Shown here: positions 5,990 through 6,188 of the stretch, in pieces
Layout of the letters: every line of letters begins with the position of its first letter
Position numbering within the stretch: the first letter of the stretch is position 1
DNA from: JTS-RE9 sp964649195
GTDB taxonomy: Bacteria; Planctomycetota; Phycisphaerae; Phycisphaerales; Phycisphaeraceae
Assembly (NCBI GenBank): GCA_964649195.1
Contig: CAZYPK010000227.1
Location: 1-6,188 of the forward strand
Direction of reading: 5' to 3'
Length of the DNA: 6,188 bases
The notes under the pieces: model-generated
What the model was told of the DNA's origin: nothing
Database searches by the model: none
Seen by the model: only the letters and a program-made list of their open reading frames with translations
Made by a program: the position numbers and the translations under genes

Positions 5990-6146
5990 CTCCAAATCAC
6001 AATCCCCAAATTTCAAACAAACTCCAAACAAAGCGGAATCAAGGCGGAATCCATTCAAAGGGCGGAAGCGCACAAGCTCGCCGGCCACGGGCAGGCCATT
6101 CGATGGGTTGCTTGAAATTTGGAACTTGTTTGAGATTTGTAGTTTC
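5990..6146. repeat. AT-rich inverted repeat around a GC-rich core
   Basis: The gene-free stretch after mqnE has AT-rich flanks made of CAAA-like words, in striking contrast to the local GC content. CCAAATTTCAA at 6006-6016 is the exact reverse complement of 6112-6122, and similarity extends more loosely outward on both sides (ACAA and CAAACAA words against TTGT and TTGTTTG words). Between them lies a GC-rich core that contains GCGGAATC twice (6033-6040 and 6044-6051). The layout resembles a small non-autonomous mobile repeat or a long-range hairpin. No open reading frame of interest and no terminator with a T tract were seen here. Confidence 0.55.
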
Positions 6147-6159
6147 CGGTTTCGCCGGC

Positions 6160-6188
6160 TTAGGGGACAGGCTGCTATTGACGGTCAC
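6160..6188. other. Possible edge of a TnpA-REP-type element flank
   Basis: The last bases contain TAGGGGACAGGCTGCTATTG. From memory, similar GGGGACAGGCT words occur beside IS200-like TnpA-REP transposase genes in many environmental bacteria. The window ends before any transposase can be seen, so this is only a lead. Confidence 0.22.

Noticed and set aside
4725..6187. ATTGACGGTCA occurs at 4725-4735 and 6177-6187, bracketing mqnE like a target-site duplication or attachment sites.
   Set aside because: An 11-base match is expected by chance a few times in a 6 kb window, and nothing else marks mqnE as mobile.

Overview
The window is GC-rich bacterial DNA holding one partial and five complete protein genes, with short spacers that are unusually rich in small repeats. 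Three things together point to a planctomycete-like bacterium, perhaps class Phycisphaerae: the futalosine-pathway menaquinone enzyme MqnE, a LamG-type lectin domain, and start codons that mostly lack a Shine-Dalgarno sequence. This assignment is an inference from gene content and sequence style; no marker gene proves it.

Layout from left to right. Positions 2-838 (+) are the C-terminal part of a LamG-domain protein whose start lies outside the window. It converges on a minus-strand block that reads, in transcription order, sensor histidine kinase (4659-3172), Fis-type response regulator (2923-2285), D-aminoacyl-tRNA deacylase dtd (2220-1756) and a divergent CoaB/DFP-like protein (1604-891). 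The aminofutalosine synthase gene mqnE (4810-5946, +) is transcribed divergently from the kinase across a 150 bp spacer. The last 242 bp contain no gene but carry an imperfect inverted repeat and what may be the edge of a mobile-element flank.

How the genes may work together. The kinase and regulator form a plausible cognate two-component pair: a membrane sensor with HAMP, HisKA and HATPase domains, and a receiver joined directly to a Fis-type DNA-binding domain without the AAA+ module of NtrC. Their stimulus and targets are not visible. The divergent mqnE promoter is a possible target, by proximity only. dtd and the CoaB-like gene look like housekeeping passengers on the same strand.

The non-coding DNA is the most interesting part. 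Each spacer carries a different repeat type: inverted arrays of TTTCAGC heptamers, CCCGAYA heptamers, GGAAAGCA octamers, a pair of REP-like hairpins in inverted orientation between kinase and regulator, and an AAATTT-centred inverted repeat after mqnE. Three arrays begin 13-19 bp upstream of a start codon. Separately, mqnE, the kinase and the regulator each have a TANNNT hexamer exactly 6 nt before their ATG and no Shine-Dalgarno sequence, which suggests leaderless transcripts. I found no CRISPR array, RNA gene, transposase gene or clear new defence system.
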